Below, piece after piece: positions 55,354 through 64,000 of a stretch of 64,000 nucleotides of DNA. This DNA comes from Candidatus Woesearchaeota archaeon (lineage in GTDB: Archaea; Nanobdellota; Nanobdellia; Woesearchaeales; JAFGPW01): contig JAFGPW010000004.1 of assembly GCA_016935985.1 (NCBI GenBank), positions 1 through 64,000 of the forward strand, in the 5' to 3' direction. The translations under genes and the position numbers were made by a program. Positions within the stretch are counted from its first letter, which is position 1, and every line of letters begins with the position of its first letter. A model generated the notes under the pieces. The model was given only the letters and a program-made list of their open reading frames with translations, had not been told where the DNA came from and did no database searches.

Positions 55354-56552
55354 AGATACTTATGGTGCACGATCTCGGTTACCGCTATGGCGGTGGTGAG
55401 ATATACCTCCTCAACATCAGGAAGGCCCTAGAGCAGCGAGGACATACCGTCAGAATCTTCACGTCCGATTACAATCCGACGGGAGAGTCGCTCTTCGCTG
55501 ACGATGTCGCACCAACAGGGGAAGGATCATTGTTCAGGATGCGGAGGATTTGGAACCGAAAGGCGAAATCAAGGCTCGCTGAGGTCTGCGCATCCTTTCG
55601 ACCGGACGTGGTGCATGTCCATAGTGTATTTTACCACCTTTCCGGCATGGCGCTGCGGGCTCTCAGGAAGTACCCTACCATACTCACCGTTCACAATTAT
55701 TTCATGTTCTGCGGCACCGGCTTGAAATATTATCCGGACTATGAGATATGCACGCATACGTTTGGAATGGTCTGTGTCAGGAAGGGATGCATTCCTTTTA
55801 AGGAATACCTCTTCCAGCTGGTTCTGCGGCATGTATTAAGGAGAGATCTAAAGAATGTCAATCTTTTCGTCCCCTGCTCAAGCTATGGCGCCTCTTTGCT
55901 CAAACAGAATCACTATTCGAAATTCTATATGCTCAATCACGGGATTGACCTTACAGGGTATGCCAGCAATCCTTTGCCGAAAGACAAGAACCTGCTTTAT
56001 TTCGGACGCCTCGTGAGGGAGAAGGGTGTTGATTATCTCATCAGGGGTATGCCAAAGGTGCTCGAGCGGTTTCCGGAGTATCGACTTCAAATCATCGGGG
56101 ACGGGCCTGAGAGGAGGAATTTGGCGGAACTCGCGAAGAGTCTCGGTGTTGGAAGCAAGGTCCGGCTCTTAGGGCATCTTCAGAACGAGCGCATTAAAAG
56201 GTATATTCAGAGGAGCAGAATCGTGTATGTCCCTTCAATCTGGCCCGACAATTCTCCAATTACCATTTATGAGACGCTCGCCTGCGGCAAGGCGATAATC
56301 GCTTCCCGGGTCGGAGGCATTCCCGATTTGGTGCATGACGGCAAAAACGGCTTCTTAGTCGACCGGAATGACTCGGACGCAATCGCGGAGAAGACTGTAG
56401 CGCTCCTGCGTGACCCGGCCCTGCTCAAGAGGTTCGGAGAGCACTCAAGGAAACTTGCCGAAGAGGAATTTGAAATAGGGGTTCATATAGGGAAACTAGT
56501 ATCCCTTTATTGCCAGGTTATTGAGGGTATTAGAACGCCCGTTGTGCGATGA
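55350..56552 (+). CDS. Family 4 glycosyltransferase (GT-B fold)
   Basis: The 400-residue protein. MKILMVHDLGYRYGGGEIYLLNI is the N-terminal GT4 loop. PDVVHVHSVFYHLSG and TVHNYFMFC follow. YFGRLVREKGVDYLIRGMPKV opens the donor domain; LQIIGDGPERRNLAELA, VPSIWPDNSPITIYETLACGKAIIASRVGGIPDLV is the nucleotide-sugar site with the E-x7-E motif. It is the last gene of the plus-strand operon and overlaps the convergent GT4 gene by 23 bp, where the two glycan operons meet tail to tail. Confidence 0.9.
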   Translation: MKILMVHDLGYRYGGGEIYLLNIRKALEQRGHTVRIFTSDYNPTGESLFADDVAPTGEGSLFRMRRIWNRKAKSRLAEVCASFRPDVVHVHSVFYHLSGMALRALRKYPTILTVHNYFMFCGTGLKYYPDYEICTHTFGMVCVRKGCIPFKEYLFQLVLRHVLRRDLKNVNLFVPCSSYGASLLKQNHYSKFYMLNHGIDLTGYASNPLPKDKNLLYFGRLVREKGVDYLIRGMPKVLERFPEYRLQIIGDGPERRNLAELAKSLGVGSKVRLLGHLQNERIKRYIQRSRIVYVPSIWPDNSPITIYETLACGKAIIASRVGGIPDLVHDGKNGFLVDRNDSDAIAEKTVALLRDPALLKRFGEHSRKLAEEEFEIGVHIGKLVSLYCQVIEGIRTPVVR

Positions 56553-57660
56553 GCGCCGCAAGCTGTTTCGCTGACCTGTCCCAACTGAACGTGTTCATAA
56601 CGAATTTTTTCCCCGCCCTGCCCCTTCTGTTCCGGTACTGCGTGTCGCTCATCAGCATGCTAATCTTCTTCGCGAGACCCAGCAGGTCATGCTCCTTGAA
56701 ATATTCGATATAGTTACCATAGACAGAACGGAATATCGGCAGGTCTGTTGCGATGCAAGGCTTACCCAGAGCCAGGGACTCCATAGGGGGCATACCAAAC
56801 CCTTCGAACGACGTCGGGAAGACAAGAAACATCGATTCCGAAATCACACGCCATTTCTCTTCGTCCGAGATACGACCGAGGAATTTAGAGTCGATACTGA
56901 GCTGCTCAGCTAGCTTTTGCAGCACTGCCCTCTCAGGCCCGTCCCCCACGATAACAACACCAGGACGTTTTCCCTTCGGGATGAGTGAAAGCGCTTTCAG
57001 GAGGTCATCGACATTTTTCGTCCGATAGAGCCTTCCGATATAGATAATCTGGCACCTCTCAACAACGCTCGGCAGGTCAGGTACCTTATCTATGCCTGGC
57101 AGGATGACCGCATCGACCTTGCGGTTGAGCCATTTCGATGCGTTCAACGCCGTAAGTCTTGAATTTGCGATGAGGATGTCGGATTTCTTCGCCACTTCAC
57201 GGAATTGCACCCATTCATCCTGGACTCGTTCATCGGTGTCGCCAGTCAGCTGGGCGTACCAATCAGGGGTCTCAAAGATGAAGGTGACCGATACAGCATT
57301 GATCCGTGTGGCTATCCGGTGAGCCTTGACAGCCGATGTCCTCTGGTAACCGATGACACAATCGAAATGTTCCTTTCTGCACCTAAGGTCAAAGAGACGA
57401 TCATTGAGACCCTCCCAAACCGAGTTCAGAATCCATATGCCGGGGAAGAAACGGGGAATCTCGCCGACATACCGTTGATAGCGGAACCACTGTTCAGACC
57501 CTGCCATGAAAGGCAACCTATTGATGCTGTAGATCCAGATTTCATGGCCCTGCCGTGCCAGTGCCTCGCAGAACTTGAAAACAGAATAATCGCCGCCCCC
57601 ATAATACCGACTCAAGTTCCTTGCAATCAGGAGTATTCTGAGCCTGCGGGGGCGTGCCAT
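56530..57660 (-). CDS. Family 4 glycosyltransferase (GT-B fold)
   Basis: About 376 residues. ILLIARNLSRYYGGGDYSVFKF starts the acceptor domain; IIYIGRLYRTKNVDDLLKAL, GVVIVGDGPERAVLQKLA and FPTSFEGFGMPPMESLALGKPCIATDLPIF are donor-site motifs, with the E-x7-E-like FEGFGMPPME. Two or three ATGs are possible. The one at 57660 is best because GGGGGAGG lies 8 nt before it, while ATG 57666 overlaps the upstream stop (TAATG) but sits too close to that site. It is last in the minus-strand glycan operon. Confidence 0.88.
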   Translation of the reverse strand: MARPRRLRILLIARNLSRYYGGGDYSVFKFCEALARQGHEIWIYSINRLPFMAGSEQWFRYQRYVGEIPRFFPGIWILNSVWEGLNDRLFDLRCRKEHFDCVIGYQRTSAVKAHRIATRINAVSVTFIFETPDWYAQLTGDTDERVQDEWVQFREVAKKSDILIANSRLTALNASKWLNRKVDAVILPGIDKVPDLPSVVERCQIIYIGRLYRTKNVDDLLKALSLIPKGKRPGVVIVGDGPERAVLQKLAEQLSIDSKFLGRISDEEKWRVISESMFLVFPTSFEGFGMPPMESLALGKPCIATDLPIFRSVYGNYIEYFKEHDLLGLAKKISMLMSDTQYRNRRGRAGKKFVMNTFSWDRSAKQLAALIAQRAF

Positions 57661-57665
57661 CAGCA

Positions 57666-59675
57666 TTACCTCCCCCTCTGGAGGTCCCACATCGAAATCG
57701 CCGGATTGTCGTAAATCTTGTTCTTGATGGGCTCGATCGAGATGAAGAAGTTCGTCGGTTTGCGGTATTTATCTCGAATATAATATTCCTCTTTATATTC
57801 CCTCATTAATTTTTTTACTAGAGGGTCAGTATAGGACCGTTCGTACACGAAAATACCATGCCTCCCCCAATAATAGGTACCTGGAGTTATCCAATCAGGG
57901 ATTATCCAAAGTTCTTTTAACTCGCCATCAAGTAGCATCCGCTTTATCTCCTCATTAGATCTCCTGATGGGTTTAAGTTTGGACAAGTCACCGAACTCTA
58001 AGACGTTGAAAGGCGTGCTCGGGATGCCGGTCTGGGCGTATATGATGACGCTCGCGAGCATGCCGTCATCGACGAGGATCGAAGAGTTCAGGTCGAGGCC
58101 ATTGATGTACGTAGAGGAGGCGGTGATCTCGTCGTAGTTATAGACCACAGAGGGCTCATTGAAGAAGAATTCACGGTGGATGATAACGTTCGAGGACACT
58201 ATCGTCGCGATGATAAGGACGCCGAGCCATGATGCTGCGGTGAGCTTGCGTTCCCTATGCATGAAATAGTTGTAGGCCTTCACGAGCACGATGCTTATGT
58301 AGATGCTCAGCAGGGGGATGATGAATGAACGCACATAGTTCTTGTCGATGAGGAACTGAGAGAACCCGATGGTGATGATGAGCAGGAACATCTCGGGGAA
58401 GGACTTGTGTTTCTTGAAGATGAGGAGGAGCAGGCCGAGGGGCACCAGCAGCACCAGCAAGTTGACGGTCGTCATGTAATTGAGCACGAAATTGAAGAAT
58501 ATGATGGGGGGTGACCTCCCGGCCAGGAACTGGCTCTCATAGTAGTCGGTGAGGGAGGGGGTGTAGGACGCCGATCCGACGAACTGCCCGACGAAGAAGT
58601 AGATGATGACCATCACTAGTACCAAGGAGAGGTAGAAGTCCGGCTTATCGAGCGCCAGGCGTACGGTCCTGCGCGTGTAGTGGTCGAGGAGCTTATAGAA
58701 TCCGAGCTTCTTCTTGGACATCTCGTTCCTGATGAGATGGATGAGCACGACCAGCGTCAATGTAGAAATGATGATTGCGGCGGTGAATCCCCACGCAGGC
58801 ACGCTCTCCCAAGGGACACTATCGATGCGGGTCATCCAGCTCTCCTGCATCCTGTTCAGGTTGATCAGCAGGCGGTTCCTAGAGATGAGGTCGAGTATCT
58901 TTGCGATGACCAGGACCCCGATTAGTATCCCGATATCGAGAATCACCTTCAGAGAGAACATGGAATACCGTCTGATGAGGAGAGCATGAATCTTCGTCTT
59001 CTGAAACCAGCCCCATATCGTCGGCAGCATGAAATAACCGACCGTGAGGATATAGGCAAAGAGGATGATGAGGATGAACTGAAACATCCGATGGACGATG
59101 CTCGTGAACGCAATCGTGACGGCCGCAAGCGACGCATACCAAAGGCGCCGCGGGTCGCAGAAGCTCCGTATGAGCAGCCACATGAGGAGAGGATACATCA
59201 CGATGAGCATGATTCTCGCCGACGCGTTCCAACTGGTGAAGAGCACGAAGTAGGGGGCGACGGAGAACATGAGGGCCGTGATGAAGGCGAAGAGGAAGCT
59301 TCCGAACTCACGGGCGAGGACGAAGACGCCGATGATGCCGAGGACTGCGAGCCCAAGGGCCATGAAGATGATCGCCTGGTCTGTCAGTATCCCGAGGAGG
59401 GATGTGAAGGTCCCGAGGAAGAAGTATGTCGCAGAGGGGTAGGAGAAGGGGTAATACCCGAAGAGCGAAGCCGGGTGAAGTACCCAGTCGGCATATCCTT
59501 TCTCGACGAGGCTGTTCGCCATCGCGTTGATGGGGAAGCTGTCGAAGGTCACTTGGTGGTCGAAATGGAGGCGCGAGGCGATGGAGAAAATGAGGAGCAG
59601 GACGATGAGCAGTGTCTGCTTCCAGCTGATGGCGTCGCGCTCCGGATGGATGAGCGACGGCTGTGGTATCCTCAT
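57666..59675 (-). CDS. Large GT-C-like membrane protein
   Basis: The 669-residue protein has about twelve to thirteen membrane segments. The first periplasmic-type loop HFDHQVTFDSFPINAMANSLVEKGYADW carries acidic residues as in GT-C enzymes, followed by FGYYPFSYPSATYFFLGTF. The last 170 residues are soluble (YNYDEITASSTYINGLDLNSSILVDDG..., WIIPDWITPGTYYWGRHGIFVYERS) and resemble the extracellular domain of archaeal DUF2206/oligosaccharyltransferase-like proteins. STT3's WWDYG is not present. ATG 59675 overlaps the upstream stop as ATGA; the 79-residue extension of the track re-reads the upstream gene and is rejected. Confidence 0.72.
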   Translation of the reverse strand: MRIPQPSLIHPERDAISWKQTLLIVLLLIFSIASRLHFDHQVTFDSFPINAMANSLVEKGYADWVLHPASLFGYYPFSYPSATYFFLGTFTSLLGILTDQAIIFMALGLAVLGIIGVFVLAREFGSFLFAFITALMFSVAPYFVLFTSWNASARIMLIVMYPLLMWLLIRSFCDPRRLWYASLAAVTIAFTSIVHRMFQFILIILFAYILTVGYFMLPTIWGWFQKTKIHALLIRRYSMFSLKVILDIGILIGVLVIAKILDLISRNRLLINLNRMQESWMTRIDSVPWESVPAWGFTAAIIISTLTLVVLIHLIRNEMSKKKLGFYKLLDHYTRRTVRLALDKPDFYLSLVLVMVIIYFFVGQFVGSASYTPSLTDYYESQFLAGRSPPIIFFNFVLNYMTTVNLLVLLVPLGLLLLIFKKHKSFPEMFLLIITIGFSQFLIDKNYVRSFIIPLLSIYISIVLVKAYNYFMHRERKLTAASWLGVLIIATIVSSNVIIHREFFFNEPSVVYNYDEITASSTYINGLDLNSSILVDDGMLASVIIYAQTGIPSTPFNVLEFGDLSKLKPIRRSNEEIKRMLLDGELKELWIIPDWITPGTYYWGRHGIFVYERSYTDPLVKKLMREYKEEYYIRDKYRKPTNFFISIEPIKNKIYDNPAISMWDLQRGR

Positions 59676-60724
59676 CCCCGCACCTCCCGCATCCGTATCG
59701 TGTATCTGTCGACGGGAGAATATGGCAGGAAGAACCCGAGGAAGAGACCGAGGGCAGAGAGGTTCCATTTGAAGAGGGAATAGCCCGCCCTGACAACCGA
59801 CCGCTTCTTGACTGCGAAGAACAGGAAGAACGCCGCATAGAGGACCAGATAGGTCCCGATAGGCCAAAGGGTGAGGGGAGTGAACGCGAGGCAGGCGATT
59901 CCAACGACCCATACAGCGACCATTGCCAGATAGATCTTAAGTCTGAGCGCATGCTTAAGTATCCTGCCCGATCCAACGCTCTTCCGTAGCACCTGGCCAG
60001 GCCCATGGAAGTACCGTGATGCGAACTTGCCGGAGATCTCCGCCTTCGTGCTCGACTCGTCCCGATGATGGGTGACCCCGATGAAATCGATCCGCAGGAG
60101 ACGGAATCCCTTCTCGCGGAGCGCGATGCCGATATCAGACTCCTCGTTCGCATAGAGCTGCGGGTCGGTGAGGTAACCGACCATATCAACCGCCTCCTTC
60201 TTGTACATCCCGCCGCCCTCGAGGTAGTCAACTTCGCCGGTCTCGAGCGTGACATTCTTCTCCTGCAGGGTAGCTGAGATTAGGTTCCCGGAATGGGGTT
60301 CATGGACCCGCACCGCTGCGCCGGCGATCCCCCTCTCACGCACCCGAGGGATCAGCCTGATCAGCGTCTGAGGATGCAGCTCCATGTCACCATCGATGAT
60401 GTAAATCAGCTCTGCATTGGTCGAGAGGTATCCCATCTGGGGGCCCACGCTGCAGCGGCGCTGGGAAGGGTCGGTGAGCTGGATAATACGCAGCGGAATC
60501 TGGTTCTCTTTCCTGAGCCTCCGTGCAATCTCGACAGTCCTATCATCCGATAATGAATCGGCAAGGATAATCTCACCCCTCTTGATGAGATGTTTATTCG
60601 TGGCGTTCTCGAGCGCTTTCATGCATGACCGGATGCAGGTTTCAATGCGACGTTCCTCGTTCAGCGTCTTTATGATGACTGCGAGCGTCCCTTCCGTAAT
60701 CCGGCCTGTTGGTTTGCGAGTCAT
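59672..60724 (-). CDS. Family 2 glycosyltransferase with membrane tail
   Basis: The 350-residue protein. LAVIIKTLNEERRIETCIRSC opens the GT-A fold; EIILADSLSDDRTVEIARRL, GYLSTNAELIYIIDGDMEL (DxD as DGDM), GVTHHRDESS and YLEGGGMYKKEAVDMVGYLTD follow. Three to four hydrophobic segments in the last 100 residues anchor it. It lies 1 nt after the GT4 gene (60726) and overlaps the GT-C gene by ATGA. Chain-building transferase; sugar unknown. Confidence 0.87.
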   Translation of the reverse strand: MTRKPTGRITEGTLAVIIKTLNEERRIETCIRSCMKALENATNKHLIKRGEIILADSLSDDRTVEIARRLRKENQIPLRIIQLTDPSQRRCSVGPQMGYLSTNAELIYIIDGDMELHPQTLIRLIPRVRERGIAGAAVRVHEPHSGNLISATLQEKNVTLETGEVDYLEGGGMYKKEAVDMVGYLTDPQLYANEESDIGIALREKGFRLLRIDFIGVTHHRDESSTKAEISGKFASRYFHGPGQVLRKSVGSGRILKHALRLKIYLAMVAVWVVGIACLAFTPLTLWPIGTYLVLYAAFFLFFAVKKRSVVRAGYSLFKWNLSALGLFLGFFLPYSPVDRYTIRMREVRG

Positions 60725-60725
60725 C

Positions 60726-61862
60726 TTATTTCCTTAGGATTCTTTCGAGCTCATCGAAATTCTTCTTCGAGAAGTTCTGAAGGACGATTTGGCGGTTCCG
60801 TTCCCCCATCCCTTTCCAGGAGGATGGTGAATCGAGCGTCTTTCCGATAGCCTTCGCGAGTTCTTCCGGGCTCGCTTCGGGGACAAGGACCTTCTCGACC
60901 AGCTCAGGGATTCCGACGTGCCTCGTGGTAATCACTGGTTTCGCCGCGAGCATCGCTTCCATGAGGACGACAGGTATCCCTTCGCAGTCGGTCCCCCCTT
61001 TCACAGAGACGGTCTTGGACGGCAACACGAAGATGTCGCATTGGCTATAAAGGACATTCAGGAGGTCCTTATGGAGCTTGCCGAAGAACCTGAACTTGTC
61101 GGCGACGCCTGCCTGCTCTGCCCATCCACGGACCGGCAGGTGTCCTTCACCGCATACCCAGACGACAAAGTCATCACGCTTGAGGAAGGAGACCGCCTTC
61201 ACGAGATCATCATACCCTTTCCGTTCCTCGAAGGAGCCCACGACGAGTATTTTCCTCTTCGTATCCGGGAGATCTGCCGTAGGGTCTACGAAGAGCCTGA
61301 TGAGATGAGTCTTTTCTGGCTCAGTCCCGAACTTGGTGATGAGAAGCTGCCTGTTATGGTCAGAGACCGTGATTATATCATCAGCTCTTCCGAGCGCCTT
61401 CCGGAAGAGCTTCCAGTTCCGGTTCCGGTAGAGCTCATGGGCGTGTATGGTGACAGAAAGCCTGCATCCGGTGAGCAGCTTCAGGTAATAGCCGATGAAG
61501 AGCTTCGCATCACCGAAATGGCAATGGATGTGGTGGAGACCCTCGCGGGATACTATCCCGGCGTATTCATTCGCTATGAGGAACCAGAGGGTCCCCCAAT
61601 CCGAGAGCGATTGGATGAGAATCCGCAAGTATCTGATAGGGCTCTTGATGAAATACCAGGGCTGCTTGAGGATCGAGCCCCACCTATGGAAGGTGTAGGT
61701 GTTCCAGGAAGGTTTCGGATTATAGACACCCGGATTAATTTTCGTCGTGAAGATAAAGATTGTATAATCCCTCCTCTCGAGTTCTTCAAGCTCCCGGAGG
61801 ATGAACCTATGGATACCGATATCCAGGCCGAGGATGTAGCCAATCTTCTTCTTGCCGCTCAT
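60726..61862 (-). CDS. Family 4 glycosyltransferase, WcaL-like
   Basis: The 378-residue protein. IGYILGLDIGIHRFILRELEELERRDY is like the start of colanic-acid WcaL-type enzymes. HHIHCHFGDAKLFIGYYL and VTIHAHELYRNRNWKLFRKAL, then ILVVGSFEERKGYDDLVKAV, WVCGEGHLPVRGWAEQAGV and GIPVVLMEAMLAAKPVITTRHVGIPELV with the E-x-E nucleotide-sugar motif. ATGA overlap with the acyltransferase gene upstream and a 1-nt gap to the GT2 downstream. Confidence 0.9.
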   Translation of the reverse strand: MSGKKKIGYILGLDIGIHRFILRELEELERRDYTIFIFTTKINPGVYNPKPSWNTYTFHRWGSILKQPWYFIKSPIRYLRILIQSLSDWGTLWFLIANEYAGIVSREGLHHIHCHFGDAKLFIGYYLKLLTGCRLSVTIHAHELYRNRNWKLFRKALGRADDIITVSDHNRQLLITKFGTEPEKTHLIRLFVDPTADLPDTKRKILVVGSFEERKGYDDLVKAVSFLKRDDFVVWVCGEGHLPVRGWAEQAGVADKFRFFGKLHKDLLNVLYSQCDIFVLPSKTVSVKGGTDCEGIPVVLMEAMLAAKPVITTRHVGIPELVEKVLVPEASPEELAKAIGKTLDSPSSWKGMGERNRQIVLQNFSKKNFDELERILRK

Positions 61863-62323
61863 GTTCTCATGCGTTCTGGGAACAGCTTGGGGTCGCTGTT
61901 CTTAGCTATGAACTCATCTTTCGTGCATAACTTCCTAGCAGGGACTCCGGCGTAGACCGAGTCGGATTCGCAGTCCTTCGAGACGACCGACCCAGCACCG
62001 ATGATGACATTGTCTCCTATAGTGACGCCGGGTAGCACGACGCTGTTCATGCCAATGAAGACGTTGTTTCCTATGGTGACCTTTTTATACATCGTGTACC
62101 CTTTGCCCTTGAAGCATTCTGTCGACCCGTCGTGCGCGAGCACGCACACGTTCCTAGTGATATAGACGTTGTCCCCTATCTTGACGAGCCCCTTGACGAC
62201 CTTCGGTGTGTCTATATAGGCCTTGGGTGATATATATCCTCCTTTACCAATCTTAATACCTGCCTTTTTCCAGTCGCGTGCCTTCCACATGCGGACGAGC
62301 TTTCCGAAAACCATGGTTTTCAC
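61859..62323 (-). CDS. Hexapeptide-repeat acyltransferase (LbH)
   Basis: The 154-residue protein has left-handed beta-helix repeats: IKIGKGGYISPKAYI, VKIGDNVYITRNVCVLAHDG, VTIGNNVFIGMNSVVLPGVTIGDNVIIGAGSVVSKD, and the closing VYAGVPARKL. These are typical of maltose/galactoside O-acetyltransferase-like enzymes that acetylate sugars. HDG supplies the catalytic His candidate. It lies between DUF354 and the GT4, all linked by ATGA overlaps, so it probably decorates the surface glycan. Confidence 0.9.
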   Translation of the reverse strand: MKTMVFGKLVRMWKARDWKKAGIKIGKGGYISPKAYIDTPKVVKGLVKIGDNVYITRNVCVLAHDGSTECFKGKGYTMYKKVTIGNNVFIGMNSVVLPGVTIGDNVIIGAGSVVSKDCESDSVYAGVPARKLCTKDEFIAKNSDPKLFPERMRT

Positions 62324-63342
62324 CTTCGCCTCTTCACGATGTCGCGCACCGCTTCGAGGATGACATCGGTCGTGTCGACCCAGGAGGTACCAACTCGTTT
62401 GGATAGGGTGGTGCGCGTCTTCCTTTTATAATCCTTATGGATGATGTCGAGTATTTCCTTAGTGATATCTCCTTTCGGGATGCGTATGAGTCCTAGCCTT
62501 ACCAGCTCGCGATTTACTAGCATGTCCCTGCCGCCGAGGTAGACCGCAGGCACACCCATGAGAGCGGCCTCCCGAATCATTGTGTCGCCGCTCGAGATAA
62601 TCGCCTTGGCGTGAAACATCAGGGAGTATATGTCATCTACCGGCTCATTGAGGACAATGCAGGATTTTTCGAAGAGATGCTCTTTTCTCTTATCCTCGAG
62701 CGAAAGGACCACCAAATAGCCAGCACCCTTTATTCTTGAGAAGAGGGCATTCCAGTCGAACAACACTTCAGTTTGATAGTTCAAGCTAGTCGAGGAGATG
62801 AGGCGGACGAAGACATATCTCTCAGGGATAATGCCATACTGCTTTAGGGCTTTCGGAGATGGCTTGAACCTGTCAGGAGATAGGTATGCGAGCTCTTTAT
62901 AGCCATGGAAGTGATGGATGTTCCTTCCCTTAAAGGGTATGAAGCTCGGGATGTAGTAGGCAGTCGAGAACAACCTTCCCAGATGGAAATTTATCTTGTA
63001 TTCAAAGTCGTCATAGAAATTTATTGAAGGTACGCCGGCAAGCTTGGCTGCTAAGGTGATCCCGTGCCCTGAGAACGAGAGCGTGAGATCGATGTCTCTT
63101 TTCCGTATGAATCGGAAATTGAACAGCGTCCGCTTAATGAAATCCAAGATTTTAAGGGGAAGTTCATTCTCGTGCTTTCCGTATATAGTATAAGGCAATC
63201 CGATCTCCTTCTCGAATATCTTTGAGAGCTTACCGCGTTCCCTGATTACCACATAGAGACCATGCTTCTTCTTAAGCTCGGGTATCGCATTCTTGAAGAA
63301 GTTCACGTCCGCAGCATGGTAGAGCTCGATAAGTATCCTCAT
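62320..63342 (-). CDS. DUF354 family protein (UDP-sugar epimerase-like fold)
   Basis: The 340-residue protein. MRILIELYHAADVNFFKNAIPELKKKH is the DUF354 opening (xWxDxxHPxHVxFFK-like, here partly changed), then LTLSFSGHGITLAAKLAGVPSINFYDD, RLISSTSLNYQ and the C-terminal AKAIISSGDTMIREAALMGVPAVYL that corresponds to the ligand-binding loop of GT-B/UDP-GlcNAc 2-epimerase folds. DUF354 proteins accompany glycan loci in archaea and bacteria; the reaction is not established. ATGA overlaps with neighbours on both sides. Confidence 0.8.
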   Translation of the reverse strand: MRILIELYHAADVNFFKNAIPELKKKHGLYVVIRERGKLSKIFEKEIGLPYTIYGKHENELPLKILDFIKRTLFNFRFIRKRDIDLTLSFSGHGITLAAKLAGVPSINFYDDFEYKINFHLGRLFSTAYYIPSFIPFKGRNIHHFHGYKELAYLSPDRFKPSPKALKQYGIIPERYVFVRLISSTSLNYQTEVLFDWNALFSRIKGAGYLVVLSLEDKRKEHLFEKSCIVLNEPVDDIYSLMFHAKAIISSGDTMIREAALMGVPAVYLGGRDMLVNRELVRLGLIRIPKGDITKEILDIIHKDYKRKTRTTLSKRVGTSWVDTTDVILEAVRDIVKRRR

Positions 63343-64000
63343 CCAATCACCTTCCGTATTCTTCCGCTGATGGCAGCAGCGATTCTTGAGGGGAGGAGCC
63401 GCCAGGCTGCTGCAAGAATCTTCCGTTTATACGAGGCCTGCGAAACGCGTGGGGGCTTGGTCCCCTTCCTCAGCAGATATCTGTACGCAAGCTGCACTGG
63501 CACAGCCCCCCACCCCTCCTTGAAGAAGTGGGTGCCTGAACCTGGAAGGCTCCGTCCGAAATCGAACTCCTTGACACCGTGCTCCTTAAGGTATTTCAGG
63601 GTCTCCCAGAAGAGCGCATAGTTAGGTTGGTGGTCTTCATACCGGGCCTCTGCCGCTCCCCACGCATAGACAATCCGTGTTCCGTGCCTGAGCAGGAAAA
63701 TCGACGCCACTGGAGTCCCATCGATGCTAGCAGTCGGAATCAGCACGTTGTCGCCGCCATGTGTCAGGAGCGATTCGAAGAATCTCTTCGGATGGACGGG
63801 GCTGCCGAGCCGCTTCATCCGTCTCGTATAGATCCTGTAGAAGGAGTTGACATCCTTCGTTTCGGTATCGACGGCAACGCTTTCTTGCGCTTTCCTGACA
63901 TACCGTCGGGTCCGTTTCTTGAGCGCAGCGAACTGTCGTTCCTCGTCGATCAGATTCAGCCTGAGCGTGACATGCCCGCCGCCCGGAACGAGTCTAGGGT
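63339..64000 (-). CDS. FemAB/GNAT-like aminoacyl- or acyltransferase (partial)
   Basis: The frame is open to the right edge, so the ORF-track start at 63818 is internal and the N-terminus lies outside. About 220 residues are visible: RRYVRKAQESVAV...FYRIYTRRMKRLGSPVHPKRFFESLL, TASIDGTPVASIFLLRHGTRIVYAWGAA, NYALFWETLKYLKEHGVKEFDFGRSLPGSGTHFFKEGWGA. These are the features of the FemAB-like acetyltransferase_6 family, found in exopolysaccharide loci and in peptidoglycan bridge formation. Here the likely job is amino-acyl or acyl modification of a glycan precursor. ATGA overlap with DUF354 downstream. Confidence 0.85.
   Translation of the reverse strand, partial: PRLVPGGGHVTLRLNLIDEERQFAALKKRTRRYVRKAQESVAVDTETKDVNSFYRIYTRRMKRLGSPVHPKRFFESLLTHGGDNVLIPTASIDGTPVASIFLLRHGTRIVYAWGAAEARYEDHQPNYALFWETLKYLKEHGVKEFDFGRSLPGSGTHFFKEGWGAVPVQLAYRYLLRKGTKPPRVSQASYKRKILAAAWRLLPSRIAAAISGRIRKVIG

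Overview
The window is archaeal DNA with high G+C. The evidence is a 16S rRNA 5' end with archaeal sequence, archaeal or eukaryal-type ribosomal proteins (eL41, eL44, eS27, eL37, eS8), aIF2-alpha, aIF1A, Nop10, an Lsm protein, GINS51, prefoldin alpha and FtsY. TATA boxes (TTTATATA or TTTAAATA type) sit about 25-35 bp before many starts, so many mRNAs look leaderless. tRNA introns are frequent. The N-terminus of the S-layer protein, the unusual 16S start (ATCCCGTTGATCCTGCGGGAGG) and the absence of methanogen or haloarchaeal markers suggest a DPANN-type lineage (Woesearchaeota or Diapherotrites-like). That placement is an inference and is not proven by the window.

0-7 kb is core information processing. 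It holds the 16S 5' end, eL41, a tRNA cluster (Glu and Ile, both with introns, plus an unresolved tRNA-like element), a PlsX homologue, ScpA, tRNA-Val (intron) and tRNA-Gly, then pfdA-ftsY and two small membrane proteins. 7-16 kb holds a helicase that stops after its first RecA domain and a tightly overlapping eno-gpmI operon that continues into a 1415-residue surface protein with three vWA domains. A PAC2 protein follows. 16-26 kb holds a phosphoribosyltransferase, the classic archaeal eL44-eS27-aIF2a-Nop10 block, a lipobox protein, GINS51, a radical SAM enzyme, the S-layer gene with a long structured leader, a tRNA-Leu with two introns, eL37-Lsm, eS8 and an endonuclease III relative.

26-51 kb is dominated by the cell surface. 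It has repeat-rich secreted proteins, a signal peptidase II (LspA), SppA, a CPBP-type membrane protease, and four secreted proteins ending in a shared PEF-like anchor (PEF motif, hydrophobic stretch, basic tail). It also has a small glycan operon (GT2, methyltransferase, FrhB-like), a GT-C enzyme, galE-uppP, and a 1728-residue membrane protein with extracellular LamG-, hydrolase- and FN3-like parts and a cytosolic winged-helix-like tail.

51-64 kb is a surface polysaccharide or protein glycosylation locus made of two convergent operons. The plus-strand operon has a DPM1-GtrA fusion, a GT-C enzyme, a Wzx-type flippase and a GT4. The minus-strand operon has a FemAB-like enzyme, DUF354, a hexapeptide acyltransferase, GT4, GT2, GT-C and GT4. 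Genes overlap by ATGA or TAATG junctions, which indicates translational coupling.

I saw no CRISPR array, insertion sequence or complete mobile element. Function calls come from motif recognition by eye. No search was run.
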